This document shows positions 9,900-19,092 of a stretch of DNA of 64,000 bases, piece by piece. The stretch is from Tianweitania populi (lineage in GTDB: Bacteria; Pseudomonadota; Alphaproteobacteria; Rhizobiales; Rhizobiaceae): positions 310,001-374,000 of the forward strand of contig NZ_BMZQ01000002.1 of NCBI RefSeq assembly GCF_014652875.1. The letters run 5' to 3'. The position numbers and the translations under genes were made by a program. Within the stretch, counting starts at the first letter, position 1. Every line of letters starts with the position of its first letter. Under the pieces are notes generated by a model. It had not been told where the DNA came from, did no database searches, and worked only from the letters and a program-made list of their open reading frames with translations.

Positions 9900-11987
9900 A
9901 TGCCGCAGGCCAGCCGTCGCGTTCTTCCAGGTTCTCCCACTCATCTCGGTGCGCGATGGGATGGTTTGGGCACCAACTTCGCCCTGTTTTCCGCCAATGC
10001 GACGAAGGTCGAGCTGTGTCTGTTTGACAGCAACGGCCGGCGCGAGATCGACCGTATCGCGCTGCCGGAATACACGCATGAAGTGTTTCACGGCTATTTC
10101 CCGAATGTTCGCCCCGGCCAGCTCTACGGCTACCGCGTGCACGGTCCCTACGCGCCGGAAGCCGGCCACCGCTTCAACCCCAATAAGCTGCTGATCGACC
10201 CCTACGCGCTCGAGCTGCGCGGCGAAATGCGCTGGCACGATGCGGCGTTTGGCTATCGCATGGGCAGCGCGCGCGGCGATCTGTCGTTCGACCGCCGCGA
10301 TTCTGCGTCGATCATGCCGAAATGCGTCGTGGTCGATCCAGCCGTGACCTGGGGCAACGACATCCGCCCCAACGTGCCGTGGCAGGACACGGTGATCTAT
10401 GAAGCGCATGTGAAGGGCATGACGGCCCTGCGCTCCGAGCTGCCGCCACAGCTGCGCGGCACCTTTGCCGGCCTCGCCGATCCCGATGTCGTCGATCATC
10501 TCGTCAAGCTCGGCGTCACCGCCGTCGAGCTGATGCCGACGCAGTCCTTCTTCAACGACGGCCATCTGGTGGACCGTGGTCTGACGAACTACTGGGGCTA
10601 CAACACGATCGGCTTCTTCGCGCCTGCCACGCGCTACATCTCGCCCGGCGCCGGCATTCATGAGTTCAAACTCATGGTTCGCCGCCTGCATGAAGCCGGC
10701 ATCGAGGTCATCCTCGACGTGGTTTACAACCACACGGCCGAAGGCAACCAGAACGGCCCGACGCTGTCGTTCCGCGGCATCGACAATGCCAGCTATTACG
10801 TGCTGGCCGACGATCCCCGCTATTATTACGACACCACCGGTTGCGGCAACAACGTCAACCTGCGCCATGAGCGCGTGTTGCAGATGGTGATGGATTCGCT
10901 GCGCTACTGGGTGCAGGAATGCCATGTCGACGGCTTCCGCTTTGACCTCGCTTCCACGCTCGGCCGCGACCGCGACCAATTCGATCCGTCCGCAGTGTTC
11001 TTCGATGCGATCCGCCAGGACCCGGTTCTGTCGGCCGTGAAGATGATTGCTGAGCCGTGGGATACGGGTCCGGGCGGCTATCAGGTCGGCAATTATGCGC
11101 CGCTCTGGGCCGAATGGAACGACAAGTATCGCGACAATGTTCGCGCTTACTGGAAGGGCGACGACGGCATGGCGCCGGAACTCGCATCCAACCTGCTCGG
11201 CGCATCCAACCTGTTCGAAAAGCGCGGTCGCAAGCCTTGGGCCTGCGTGTCCTTCGTCACCGCCCATGACGGCTTCACGCTGATGGACGTCGTGTCCTAC
11301 AATGAGAAGCACAATGAGGCGAATGGCGAAGACAACAATGACGGCCACTCGCACAATTTGAGCTGGAATTGCGGCGTCGAAGGCGCGACCGACGATCCGG
11401 CAGTCCTCGATCTGCGTGACCGCATGCGCCGCAACCTCGTCGCCACAACCCTGCTGTCGCAGGGCACGCCGATGCTGTTGATGGGCGATGAAGTCGGCCG
11501 CACCCAGAATGGCAACAACAACACCTATTGCCAGGACAACGAACTGAACTGGCTGCAATGGCACGGCATCAGCGAACGCGACGAAGCGTTCCGCACGTTC
11601 GTGTCCAACGTCATCCGCATCCGCCGCACGCGCTCGCTTCTCGGCCAGCGCAAGTTCCTGCATGGCGATACGGTCGACGATCAGGGCACGCAGGACGTGC
11701 ATTGGCTCCGCCCGAGCGGCGAAGCCATGGAACAGGGCGATTGGGACAATGGCCTGACGCGCTCCATGGCCGTGCTTCTGGCCGGCGCGGAAGAGCGTCT
11801 CGCGATCCTGTTCAACGCTCATTATGAGCCGCTCGACTTCACCATTCCGGCCGGCTTTGAGGATGGCTGGACGGTGCTGATCGACAGCGCCACCGGTGTG
11901 GCCTCGCCCAAGCGTGCGGCAAAGGTCAACGGTAACCAGTACCGCGTCGAAGGCCGCGCGCTGGTTCTCCTGGAGACCACCCTATGA
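9900..11987 (+). CDS. glgX: Glycogen debranching enzyme
   Basis: GlgX (695 aa) is an isoamylase-type GH13_11 enzyme that hydrolyses alpha-1,6 branch points and so releases linear maltooligosaccharides. It has an N-terminal CBM48 domain (about 10-100) and a GH13 barrel with Asp349 in GFRFDLAST and Glu385 in IAEPWD, followed by the typical NELNWLQW block. The gene begins 9 bp after glgB and overlaps treZ by 4 bp. In this operon its products are the natural substrates of TreY. ATG 9900 is used; the local SD is weak, which suggests translational coupling. Confidence 0.95.
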   Translation: MPQASRRVLPGSPTHLGARWDGLGTNFALFSANATKVELCLFDSNGRREIDRIALPEYTHEVFHGYFPNVRPGQLYGYRVHGPYAPEAGHRFNPNKLLIDPYALELRGEMRWHDAAFGYRMGSARGDLSFDRRDSASIMPKCVVVDPAVTWGNDIRPNVPWQDTVIYEAHVKGMTALRSELPPQLRGTFAGLADPDVVDHLVKLGVTAVELMPTQSFFNDGHLVDRGLTNYWGYNTIGFFAPATRYISPGAGIHEFKLMVRRLHEAGIEVILDVVYNHTAEGNQNGPTLSFRGIDNASYYVLADDPRYYYDTTGCGNNVNLRHERVLQMVMDSLRYWVQECHVDGFRFDLASTLGRDRDQFDPSAVFFDAIRQDPVLSAVKMIAEPWDTGPGGYQVGNYAPLWAEWNDKYRDNVRAYWKGDDGMAPELASNLLGASNLFEKRGRKPWACVSFVTAHDGFTLMDVVSYNEKHNEANGEDNNDGHSHNLSWNCGVEGATDDPAVLDLRDRMRRNLVATTLLSQGTPMLLMGDEVGRTQNGNNNTYCQDNELNWLQWHGISERDEAFRTFVSNVIRIRRTRSLLGQRKFLHGDTVDDQGTQDVHWLRPSGEAMEQGDWDNGLTRSMAVLLAGAEERLAILFNAHYEPLDFTIPAGFEDGWTVLIDSATGVASPKRAAKVNGNQYRVEGRALVLLETTL

Positions 11988-13789
11988 CATCGAGCACCGA
12001 CACCCGCTGGGGGCCGGTCTGGCTGGATGATGGACGCGTTCAGTTCCGAGTGTGGGCACCCGGAGCCGAACAGCTTTCGCTGCGTCTTGATGGCCTCGAC
12101 ACTCTAATGCAGCGCGACGAGCGCGGCTGGTTCACGCTGGAACAATCCAGCGTGGCACCGTCGGCCGCCTATAGCTTCGTGTTTCCCGATGGCTTTGCGG
12201 TGCCTGACCCCGCTTCGCGCGCTCAGCAAGGCGATGTTCATGGCCCCTCGCTGTTGACCAATCCGACCGCCTACCAGTGGCAGAACGCCGACTGGAAGGG
12301 CCGCCCGTGGGAAGAAACCGTCTTTTACGAGCTGCATGTCGGCACCTTCACTGATGAAGGCACGTTCCGCGCGGCCATCGACAAGCTGCCGCATCTGGTT
12401 GAGCTCGGCATCACGGCAATCGAACTTCTGCCGGTGGCACAGTTCGGCGGCAACCGCGGCTGGGGCTATGACGGCGTGCTGCTTTACGCGCCCCACAACG
12501 CTTACGGCACGCCAGACGACCTGAAGGCGCTGATCGATGCCGCGCATGGCCATGGCTTGATGGTCATTCTCGACGCCGTTTACAACCACTTCGGCCCGGA
12601 CGGGAACTACATCCCGAAGCTCGCGCCCGACTTCTTCCATCCCGAGCGCCACACGCCTTGGGGCGGTGCGATCGCTTATGAGAAGCCGGATGTGCGCTCC
12701 TACTTCCTGGACAATGCGCTCTACTGGCTGGATGAGTTCCGCATCGACGGTCTGCGGCTCGATGCCGTCGATCAGGTGCAGGACCCGGATTCCGAGATCG
12801 AGCTGCTGATCGAGCTCGCGCAGGTCATCCGCGAAAGATTCCCTGACCGCCACATCCACACGACCACCGAAGACAATCGCAACATCACGCTCCTGCATGA
12901 ACGCGGGCCGGGTGGCGAGATCACCCTGCATAGCGGCGAATGGAACGACGACTTCCACAATGCCGCGCATGTTGTGGCGACGGATGAGACTGACGGTTAT
13001 TACGAGGACTTCGCGGACGAACCGCTGCAAAAGCTCGCCCGCACGCTCGCCGAAGGTTTCGCCTACCAGGGCGAACCGGCCCCTCACAACGACAACAAGC
13101 CACGCGGCGAGCCCAGCACGCATCTGCCGCCGACGGCCTTCGTGGACTTCCTGCAGAACCACGATCAGGTGGGAAACCGCGCACTTGGCGAGCGTCTGAT
13201 TTCCCTGACCGACGAAAAGCTGCTGCGCGCGCTGGTCGCCGTGCATCTCCTGTCGCCACATATCCCGCTGCTGTTCATGGGCGAAGAATGGGGCGAAACC
13301 AACCCGTTCTTCTTCTTCACCGACTTCCACGGCGAACTGGCCGATGCCGTGCGCAATGGCCGTCGCCATGAATTCGCGAAGTTCGCGGCCTTCCGCGACG
13401 AGGAAAAGCAGAAGCAGATTCCCGATCCCAACGCCGCAGACACGTTCACGTGTTCCAAGCTCGACTGGAGCAAGGCGGAGGGAAGCGAGTGGCTTTCCTT
13501 CTACAAGACGCTCCTCAAGCTGCGGCACGACAGGATCGTGCCGCTTCTCGCAGAGGCTGGTGGCGATTCCGGAACGATCATTGCTAGCGACGCAGACGTT
13601 CTGGCCGTTGACTGGGACTTTGGCACCAAGCGTCTGTCGCTGCGCGCCAATCTCGGTGGTGAAACCGCTTCGGTCCCTCCGGCGATCGGCGCGATCCTCT
13701 TTTCCGAACCTGGAAACGGGACGAGCGAAGGAGACGGAACACTGCCGCCGCGCTCGATGTTCTACGCACTCGATGATGGCCGAGAATAG
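11984..13789 (+). CDS. treZ: Malto-oligosyltrehalose trehalohydrolase
   Basis: TreZ (601 aa) hydrolyses maltooligosyl-trehalose made by TreY and releases free trehalose. It has an N-terminal CBM48-like module, then a GH13_10 barrel with the nucleophile Asp260 in GLRLDAVDQ and Glu296 in HTTTEDNRN, where a Glu-Asp pair replaces the usual Glu-x pattern as in the family. NHDQVGNRALGER is the third conserved region. It starts within the last codons of glgX (ATGA). Its partner treY lies two genes downstream, with malQ between them. Confidence 0.95.
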   Translation: MTSSTDTRWGPVWLDDGRVQFRVWAPGAEQLSLRLDGLDTLMQRDERGWFTLEQSSVAPSAAYSFVFPDGFAVPDPASRAQQGDVHGPSLLTNPTAYQWQNADWKGRPWEETVFYELHVGTFTDEGTFRAAIDKLPHLVELGITAIELLPVAQFGGNRGWGYDGVLLYAPHNAYGTPDDLKALIDAAHGHGLMVILDAVYNHFGPDGNYIPKLAPDFFHPERHTPWGGAIAYEKPDVRSYFLDNALYWLDEFRIDGLRLDAVDQVQDPDSEIELLIELAQVIRERFPDRHIHTTTEDNRNITLLHERGPGGEITLHSGEWNDDFHNAAHVVATDETDGYYEDFADEPLQKLARTLAEGFAYQGEPAPHNDNKPRGEPSTHLPPTAFVDFLQNHDQVGNRALGERLISLTDEKLLRALVAVHLLSPHIPLLFMGEEWGETNPFFFFTDFHGELADAVRNGRRHEFAKFAAFRDEEKQKQIPDPNAADTFTCSKLDWSKAEGSEWLSFYKTLLKLRHDRIVPLLAEAGGDSGTIIASDADVLAVDWDFGTKRLSLRANLGGETASVPPAIGAILFSEPGNGTSEGDGTLPPRSMFYALDDGRE

Positions 13790-13797
13790 TTCGCTTC

Positions 13798-15690
13798 ATG
13801 AAAACAGATGCATTGGACGACCTGGCCCGGCACTACGGTGTCGGGCTCAGTCACACCGCGCCGGACGGCGAGGAACTGCAGATTTCCGACGACACCAAGC
13901 GCGCGATCCTGACCGCGCTTGGAATTCCCTGCGAGGATGAGCCGCAGGTCGAGGCGAGCCTCGCCGCCGCCGGATCGATCAAGCCGCCGGTGATGCGCGC
14001 CGTTCCCGGCAGCATCTGCGCCCTGCCGGACTGGTTGACTGACAAGCCCGCCTGGGGCGTGTCCCTGATGCTTTATGAGCTGCGCTCGGCCCGTAACTGG
14101 GGCATCGGCGACTTCGCCGATCTCGCCGCCTTCAGCCGCACAGTGGCGCAAGCCGGAGCGGAATTCGTCGGCGTCAATCCGCTACATGCCCAGTTTCTGT
14201 CCGATCCCGCGCGCTGCAGCCCGTTTTCGCCGTCGAACCGCCTGTTCCTAAACCCGCTCTACATCGCCGTGGATCAGGTTCCGGGCTTCGCTGCCGACGA
14301 TGCCGATCCAGCCGATTTGGAAGCACTTCGCTCGCTCGATGCTGTCGATTACGCCCAAGTCGCGCGCATTAAGCTTGCCGCCCTGCGCCTCATCTGGGCG
14401 CGCTGGCAGGACGCCTGGCCGTCAGACACCGGCTACGCCAAGGACAGCTTCGACGCCTTCCGCCGTGACGGCGGCGATCCCCTGCGCGGCCATGCCCTGT
14501 TTGAAGCGCTGTCGGCCTCCATGGTCGCGGGTGGATACGGCGCCGGCTGGTCGAGCTGGCCGGGTTCCTTCCAGGACATCCGCTCGCAGGCCGTCGCGTC
14601 CTTCGAGCAGGAAGAGCATGACAGCGTGTCCTTCCATGTCTGGCTGCAATGGCTGGCCGATACACAGCTCGGGGAAGCCGCCAAAGCCGCTCGTGAAGCT
14701 GGCATGCGGATTGGCCTTTATCTCGATTTCGCGGTCGGCGAGTCGCCCGATGGCTCCGCCACGTGGAGCACGCCAGACCTCGTTCTGCCGGACATGACGA
14801 TCGGCGCACCGCCGGACTTCTTCACGGCCGAAGGTCAGGAATGGGGTCTCGCCCCACCCTCGCCCACCACCATGCGCCGCACCGATTTCGCGCGATACAA
14901 ACAGACCATGCAGGCGCTCACCCGCCATGCCGGCGCGCTGCGCATCGACCACGCCATGGCGCTGTGGCAGCTCTTTCTCGTGCCGAAGGGCGGCAAGCCG
15001 GCGGATGGCGCTTACCTGCATTATCCGATCGAGGACATGCTGCGGATCCTTACCGAGGTCTCGCAGGAAAACGGCACCGTCATCATCGGCGAAGATCTCG
15101 GCTATGTGCCGGAAGGTTTTCAGGATGTCATGCGCGACACAAGCATCCTGTCCTACCGCATCCTTTACTTCGAAAAGGACGAAGGCGGCTTCTTCGCACC
15201 GAAGGATTATCCGCCGCTCGCTCTTGCCTGCCTGTCTACCCACGACCTGCCGACCCTGCGCGGCTGGTGGCGCGGCGACGATGTCGATCTGCGTCTTGAA
15301 CACGGCTTGATCGACGAGGAAGCGGCGGAAGACCAGCGCGAAACGCGCGCGGAAGAGCGCGCCAAGCTGGTCGAAGGCATGTCGTGGTTCCGCGTGCTCG
15401 ACGAGAAGGACCGCAAACACGCTGAGAAAGCTGCGGGCGACAAGGCATCGGAACTGCCCGAAACCATCATGGTCGCGACGCACCGCATGGTGGCCCGCAC
15501 CCCGTCGCTTCTGGCCGGCGTTCGCCTTGCCGATCTCACCGGCGAAGAAAAGCCCACCAACCTGCCCGGCACCGTCGACAGCTATCCGAACTGGCGGCTG
15601 AAGAACTCGGTCCCGATCGAAGACCTCGCCGACGCCCCCTTCTTCCAATCCATTTGCGCGGTGATGCGCGCGGAGCGCCCGAAATCCTGA
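13798..15690 (+). CDS. malQ: 4-alpha-glucanotransferase (amylomaltase)
   Basis: This 630-aa GH77 enzyme disproportionates short maltooligosaccharides, recycling those too short for TreY into longer chains plus glucose. The nucleophile Asp384 lies in LRIDHAMALWQLF and the acid/base Glu432 in IIGEDLGYVP; LSTHDLPTLRGWW is the third block. Its N-terminus carries the extra alpha/beta region seen in long bacterial MalQ. It starts 8 bp after treZ and overlaps the treY start by one base (TGATG). Confidence 0.95.
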   Translation: MKTDALDDLARHYGVGLSHTAPDGEELQISDDTKRAILTALGIPCEDEPQVEASLAAAGSIKPPVMRAVPGSICALPDWLTDKPAWGVSLMLYELRSARNWGIGDFADLAAFSRTVAQAGAEFVGVNPLHAQFLSDPARCSPFSPSNRLFLNPLYIAVDQVPGFAADDADPADLEALRSLDAVDYAQVARIKLAALRLIWARWQDAWPSDTGYAKDSFDAFRRDGGDPLRGHALFEALSASMVAGGYGAGWSSWPGSFQDIRSQAVASFEQEEHDSVSFHVWLQWLADTQLGEAAKAAREAGMRIGLYLDFAVGESPDGSATWSTPDLVLPDMTIGAPPDFFTAEGQEWGLAPPSPTTMRRTDFARYKQTMQALTRHAGALRIDHAMALWQLFLVPKGGKPADGAYLHYPIEDMLRILTEVSQENGTVIIGEDLGYVPEGFQDVMRDTSILSYRILYFEKDEGGFFAPKDYPPLALACLSTHDLPTLRGWWRGDDVDLRLEHGLIDEEAAEDQRETRAEERAKLVEGMSWFRVLDEKDRKHAEKAAGDKASELPETIMVATHRMVARTPSLLAGVRLADLTGEEKPTNLPGTVDSYPNWRLKNSVPIEDLADAPFFQSICAVMRAERPKS

Positions 15691-18176
15691 TGCTGCCCAC
15701 CAGTACCTATCGCCTGCAATTCCGCGAAGGCTTCACCTTCGACAAGGCCGTCGCGATCCTGCCTTACCTGAAGGCGCTCGGCATCAGCCACGTCTATGCC
15801 TCGCCGATCTTCTCGGCCGCTGCCGGCTCCACCCATGGCTATGACGTCACCGACCATAACGAGATCGATCCGGCCATCGGTGGCCGTGAAGGGTTCGAGC
15901 GCCTGAGTGCTGCCCTAAAGCAACACGGTTTCGGCCTCATCCTCGACATTGTGCCCAACCACATGGCGGCATCGTTGGACAATCCGTGGTGGCGGAGCGT
16001 CATCGAACTCGGCCAGGACAGCCCCTATGCCCGCCATTTCGACATCGACTGGCGTGAACGCCTGACCCTGCCGACCCTCGGCAAGCCCTTCGACGAAGCC
16101 GCCGCCGATGGCGAGATCACGCTGAAGATCGATAGCGGCAAGCCGGTCCTCGCTTACTTCGACAACCTCTTTCCGCTTCATCCCGACACGGTCGACGGCA
16201 TCACGGAAGAGACCGTCGATAAGCTGTCCGGCGACCGCGCCTTCCTCGAAGCTCTGCATGCCCGTCAGCCCTACCAGCTGACCTTCTGGAAAACCGCGCG
16301 CAAGCATCTGAGCTACCGCCGCTTCTTCGAGGTTACCGGCCTTGTCGGAGTACGCGTCGAAGACCCCGCCATCTTCGATGACGTCCACCGCCTGATCCTC
16401 GAACTCGTCCGTTCCGGCAAGGTCGATGGGCTGCGCGTCGACCATGTCGACGGCCTCGCCGATCCCAAAGCCTATCTCGACCAGCTCCGCGCCGCCATCG
16501 GTCCCGACACCTATCTCGTGGTGGAGAAGATCCTCAATGGTGAAGAGGTGCTTGCTCAGGATTGGCCGATCGAAGGCACCACCGGCTACGAATTCACCGC
16601 AGCCATCGCCGACCTCCTCAGCGACGGCTCAAAGACCGCCGAACTCGACAAGGCCTATGCCGATCTTCTCGGCACACCGGTCGATCTCGAAGCCGAACGC
16701 CGCCGCGCCAAGCAGGTGATGGTGACGGAAAACTTTGAAACCGAGCTGAAGGGGCTGACGCGGCTGGCCAAGGCGTCGATCGGAAACGATCTCTCCCAAG
16801 ACGCCATCCGCGATGCCATCGCCGCCATCGTCGTCGCCTTTCCCGTCTATCGAACCTACATCAACAATGAGGGTGTTCGCGACGAAGATCGCAAACTGCT
16901 CGGCCAGGTCGCAGCAAATGCGAAAGCCTCGGACCATATTGCTGGATCAGCTATCGATGTCGTCATGGATTGCCTGTTTGGCGCTGCCATATCGTCGAAT
17001 GGTGCTGCGGAAATCACGACTCGCTTCCAGCAACTGACCGGTCCGGTCACTGCAAAGTCGGTGGAAGACACCCTCTTCTACCGCTTCAACAAGCTCATCG
17101 CGCTCAACGAAGTCGGCTGCGATCCCGCCGAACCCGTGGGCTCCGTGGAGCGTTTCCACGACAAGATGAAGGCCCGTGTTTCCGAGCAACCCCATGGTTT
17201 GCTTGGGACTTCCACCCACGACACCAAGCGCGGCGAAGACGCCCGCGCGCGTCTCTATGCCATCTCCGAAGCACCGAAGGTCTGGGCGCAAGCCGTCGCC
17301 CGCTGGCGCACCATGCATGCGGTTGCCGTGAAGCAGCTCGACGATGGCCCAGCTCCCGAGCCGGACACGGAATGGCTGCTTTATCAAGCCCTTGCTGGCA
17401 TATGGACCGGCGAAAGCGACCCCGAAACGCTGACCTCTCTCAAGGAGCGCTTCCTTCCCTACGTCGAAAAAGCGCTACGCGAAGGCAAGCGCCGCACCGA
17501 CTGGTCCGACAATAACGAAGCCTATGAAGCGGCCGTGAAAGCCTATGCCGAGCGCCTTTTTGCGCCGGACAATCGCGCCTTCCAAGACGACTTCGACGCT
17601 GTCCTGAAGCCTTTCACCGCGGCCGGTCGCATCAATGCTCTAAGCCAGACGCTGATCAAGCTGACGGCTCCCGGCATCCCCGACATCTACCAGGGCGCAG
17701 AAGGCGAAGATCTCAGTCTCGTCGACCCCGACAACCGCCGTTCCGTCAATTTCGACGAGCTTTCTGAAACACTTGCATCGGATAACAGAACGTCTTGGCA
17801 GGAGGCCATCGCATCAGGAACAGCCAAGCAGCGCCTGATCGCAACCGGTCTCGCCTTGCGAAACGCCCAGCCAGACCTCTTCGCATCTGGTGACTACCGT
17901 CCGCTCGAAATCACCGGCGAAAAGCGCGATCACGCCGTTGCCTATCTGCGCAGCAAAGGCGATGACGCTGTTCTGGTTGTCGTTCCCCGTCTGCCGCTTG
18001 CACTGAACGGCGAAGGTGCAGCGGACTGGGGCGATACGGCGGTTGTGCTGCCAACGGCGTTCACTAATCGCAACCTGACCAACCGTCTCACATCGGCCGA
18101 AACGAACATCGGCGAGACGTTGCGCCTCGCCGATGTCTTGGGGGATTGCCCCGTCGCCTTGCTGGCGACGGCTTAG
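15690..18176 (+). CDS. treY: Malto-oligosyltrehalose synthase
   Basis: TreY (828 aa) isomerises the reducing-end alpha-1,4 bond of a maltodextrin into an alpha,alpha-1,1 bond, giving maltooligosyl-trehalose for TreZ. The N-terminus TSTYRLQFREGFTF is diagnostic. The nucleophile Asp251 is in LRVDHVDGL, Glu279 is in VVEKIL, and GTSTHDTKRGED is the third conserved block. The frame is open 12 codons upstream, but ATG 15690 overlaps the malQ stop and begins at the family's usual point. It is the last gene of the operon and overlaps the convergent DUF2934 gene by 4 bp; no terminator is visible. Confidence 0.95.
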   Translation: MLPTSTYRLQFREGFTFDKAVAILPYLKALGISHVYASPIFSAAAGSTHGYDVTDHNEIDPAIGGREGFERLSAALKQHGFGLILDIVPNHMAASLDNPWWRSVIELGQDSPYARHFDIDWRERLTLPTLGKPFDEAAADGEITLKIDSGKPVLAYFDNLFPLHPDTVDGITEETVDKLSGDRAFLEALHARQPYQLTFWKTARKHLSYRRFFEVTGLVGVRVEDPAIFDDVHRLILELVRSGKVDGLRVDHVDGLADPKAYLDQLRAAIGPDTYLVVEKILNGEEVLAQDWPIEGTTGYEFTAAIADLLSDGSKTAELDKAYADLLGTPVDLEAERRRAKQVMVTENFETELKGLTRLAKASIGNDLSQDAIRDAIAAIVVAFPVYRTYINNEGVRDEDRKLLGQVAANAKASDHIAGSAIDVVMDCLFGAAISSNGAAEITTRFQQLTGPVTAKSVEDTLFYRFNKLIALNEVGCDPAEPVGSVERFHDKMKARVSEQPHGLLGTSTHDTKRGEDARARLYAISEAPKVWAQAVARWRTMHAVAVKQLDDGPAPEPDTEWLLYQALAGIWTGESDPETLTSLKERFLPYVEKALREGKRRTDWSDNNEAYEAAVKAYAERLFAPDNRAFQDDFDAVLKPFTAAGRINALSQTLIKLTAPGIPDIYQGAEGEDLSLVDPDNRRSVNFDELSETLASDNRTSWQEAIASGTAKQRLIATGLALRNAQPDLFASGDYRPLEITGEKRDHAVAYLRSKGDDAVLVVVPRLPLALNGEGAADWGDTAVVLPTAFTNRNLTNRLTSAETNIGETLRLADVLGDCPVALLATA

Positions 18177-18487
18177 GCGGACTTCGCCGTCTTCCTGGCT
18201 GCCGGCTTCTTGGCGGCAGCCGGGGCGCGCGACTTCTTGGTGTCCACGCCTGCAACCGCAGCACTTGCGGCCGAAGCGCCGGCATCGCTCTTGATCTCAT
18301 TGTCGCTTGGCATGCCGGCATCGTCCATCATCGGCGTTGCTGAAGCATCTGATCCCAAAGGCTGATCCTCGGCGCTGACTTCGGCTTCGGCTTCGGCCCA
18401 GTGGCGGTCATGCCAGCCATGGCTTTCACCTTCCTTCTGCCACTTCTCATAGGCCCGCTGGCGGATACGGTCTTCCTTGTCGCTCAT
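18173..18487 (-). CDS. DUF2934 domain protein with Ala/Lys-rich tail
   Basis: This 104-aa soluble protein has an N-terminal DUF2934 motif (about residues 4-35: RIRQRAYEKWQKEGES, then HWAEAEAE), a small helical unit of unknown function common in alphaproteobacteria. It is followed by an acidic linker and a low-complexity Ala/Lys/Pro tail (about 75-104) reminiscent of histone-like tails. The SD GGGAAGGGAC precedes the ATG at 18487. It is convergent with treY and the last 4 bp overlap, so each transcript is antisense to the other's 3' end. The link with trehalose/glycogen metabolism is by location only. Confidence 0.8.
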   Translation of the reverse strand: MSDKEDRIRQRAYEKWQKEGESHGWHDRHWAEAEAEVSAEDQPLGSDASATPMMDDAGMPSDNEIKSDAGASAASAAVAGVDTKKSRAPAAAKKPAARKTAKSA

Positions 18488-18721
18488 GGTTTGTCCCTTC
18501 CCATTCTCAACAGTTGCTTAGCTCTAACACTTAAATGGGCCGGCTCGATACGCAACCGGATCGCCGAAGACCACCTGCTGCATGCATGCCCTTTTCAAGC
18601 ACATAGCGCAGGATCCGCCCTTCGTCGCGGGGCAGACAGCATCGCTTGCTCCACTTTGCTCGTATCACGAGAATTGTGATCGTATCCGGCCGACTCCTCT
18701 AGGCAGGGCGGCGCCTGTTGG

Positions 18722-18746
18722 GGAACCTCGCTGGCAAGCTGACGTT
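18722..18746 (+). promoter_or_regulatory. EcfG-type promoter of the X-Pro microprotein pair
   Basis: GGAAC (18722-18726) and GTT (18744-18746, in context CGTTT) are separated by 17 bases, the same geometry as the promoter at 2109. Expected initiation is only a few bases before the AAGGAGG ribosome-binding site at 18756-18762, giving a very short leader. Confidence 0.72.
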
Positions 18747-18767
18747 TGCAATAACAAGGAGGACGCC

Positions 18768-18893
18768 ATGACCCCGACACCGCCACAACCTTTTCCGGAG
18801 CCAGCCCCCGGTCCGCATCCCGGCCCCAGCCCCATACCAGACCCTGCACCAGATCCGTCTCCCGTTCCTGGCCCACGCCCGACACCGATCTGA
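18768..18893 (+). CDS. X-Pro repeat microprotein (41 aa)
   Basis: This ORF encodes 41 residues of which 20 are proline. Residues 7-40 are an unbroken run of X-Pro dipeptides (17 units), which should form an extended, rigid rod. The start ATG has an excellent SD (AAGGAGG, 5-bp spacing) and an EcfG-type promoter immediately upstream. There is no signal peptide or membrane segment, so it is probably cytoplasmic unless exported by an unknown route. The next ORF begins 7 bp after the stop and is likewise proline-rich. No known family is recognised. It is too short for standard gene-finding but well supported by its control signals. Confidence 0.72.
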   Translation: MTPTPPQPFPEPAPGPHPGPSPIPDPAPDPSPVPGPRPTPI

Positions 18894-18900
18894 GGATGAT

Positions 18901-19089
18901 ATGAGCGATCCAAAACGCCCCATTCCCGACCACGAGCCCGGTCCCCTGCCGCCGGATCTGGAGCCGATCCCGCAGAAGGAACCGCCTTTACCGGAGGGTA
19001 CGCCCGATCCGGCACCGGGTCCGGATCAAGCGCCGGCCGAGTTTCCTGGCAGAGGACCGGACAGCAACGAGCCTGTCGAAGCGATCTGA
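18901..19089 (+). CDS. Proline/acid-rich small protein (62 aa)
   Basis: This 62-aa protein has 20 prolines and is rich in Asp and Glu. A block of PDPAPGP type near residues 35-41 repeats the style of the upstream X-Pro peptide. ATG 18901 follows GAGGAT, and the 7-bp gap to the previous stop implies an operon driven by the EcfG-type promoter at 18722. It has no hydrophobic segment and is predicted to be disordered and soluble. The function is unknown. It ends 3 bp before the 3' end of the convergent gene at 19093. Confidence 0.72.
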   Translation: MSDPKRPIPDHEPGPLPPDLEPIPQKEPPLPEGTPDPAPGPDQAPAEFPGRGPDSNEPVEAI

Positions 19090-19092
19090 GGA

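Noticed and set aside
9033-11822. Long minus-strand open frame (929 codons) opposite glgB and glgX
   Set aside because: It is the codon-bias shadow of two certain enzyme genes: no ribosome-binding site, no recognisable domain, and a His/Val/Ala-rich composition typical of antisense frames in GC-rich DNA.
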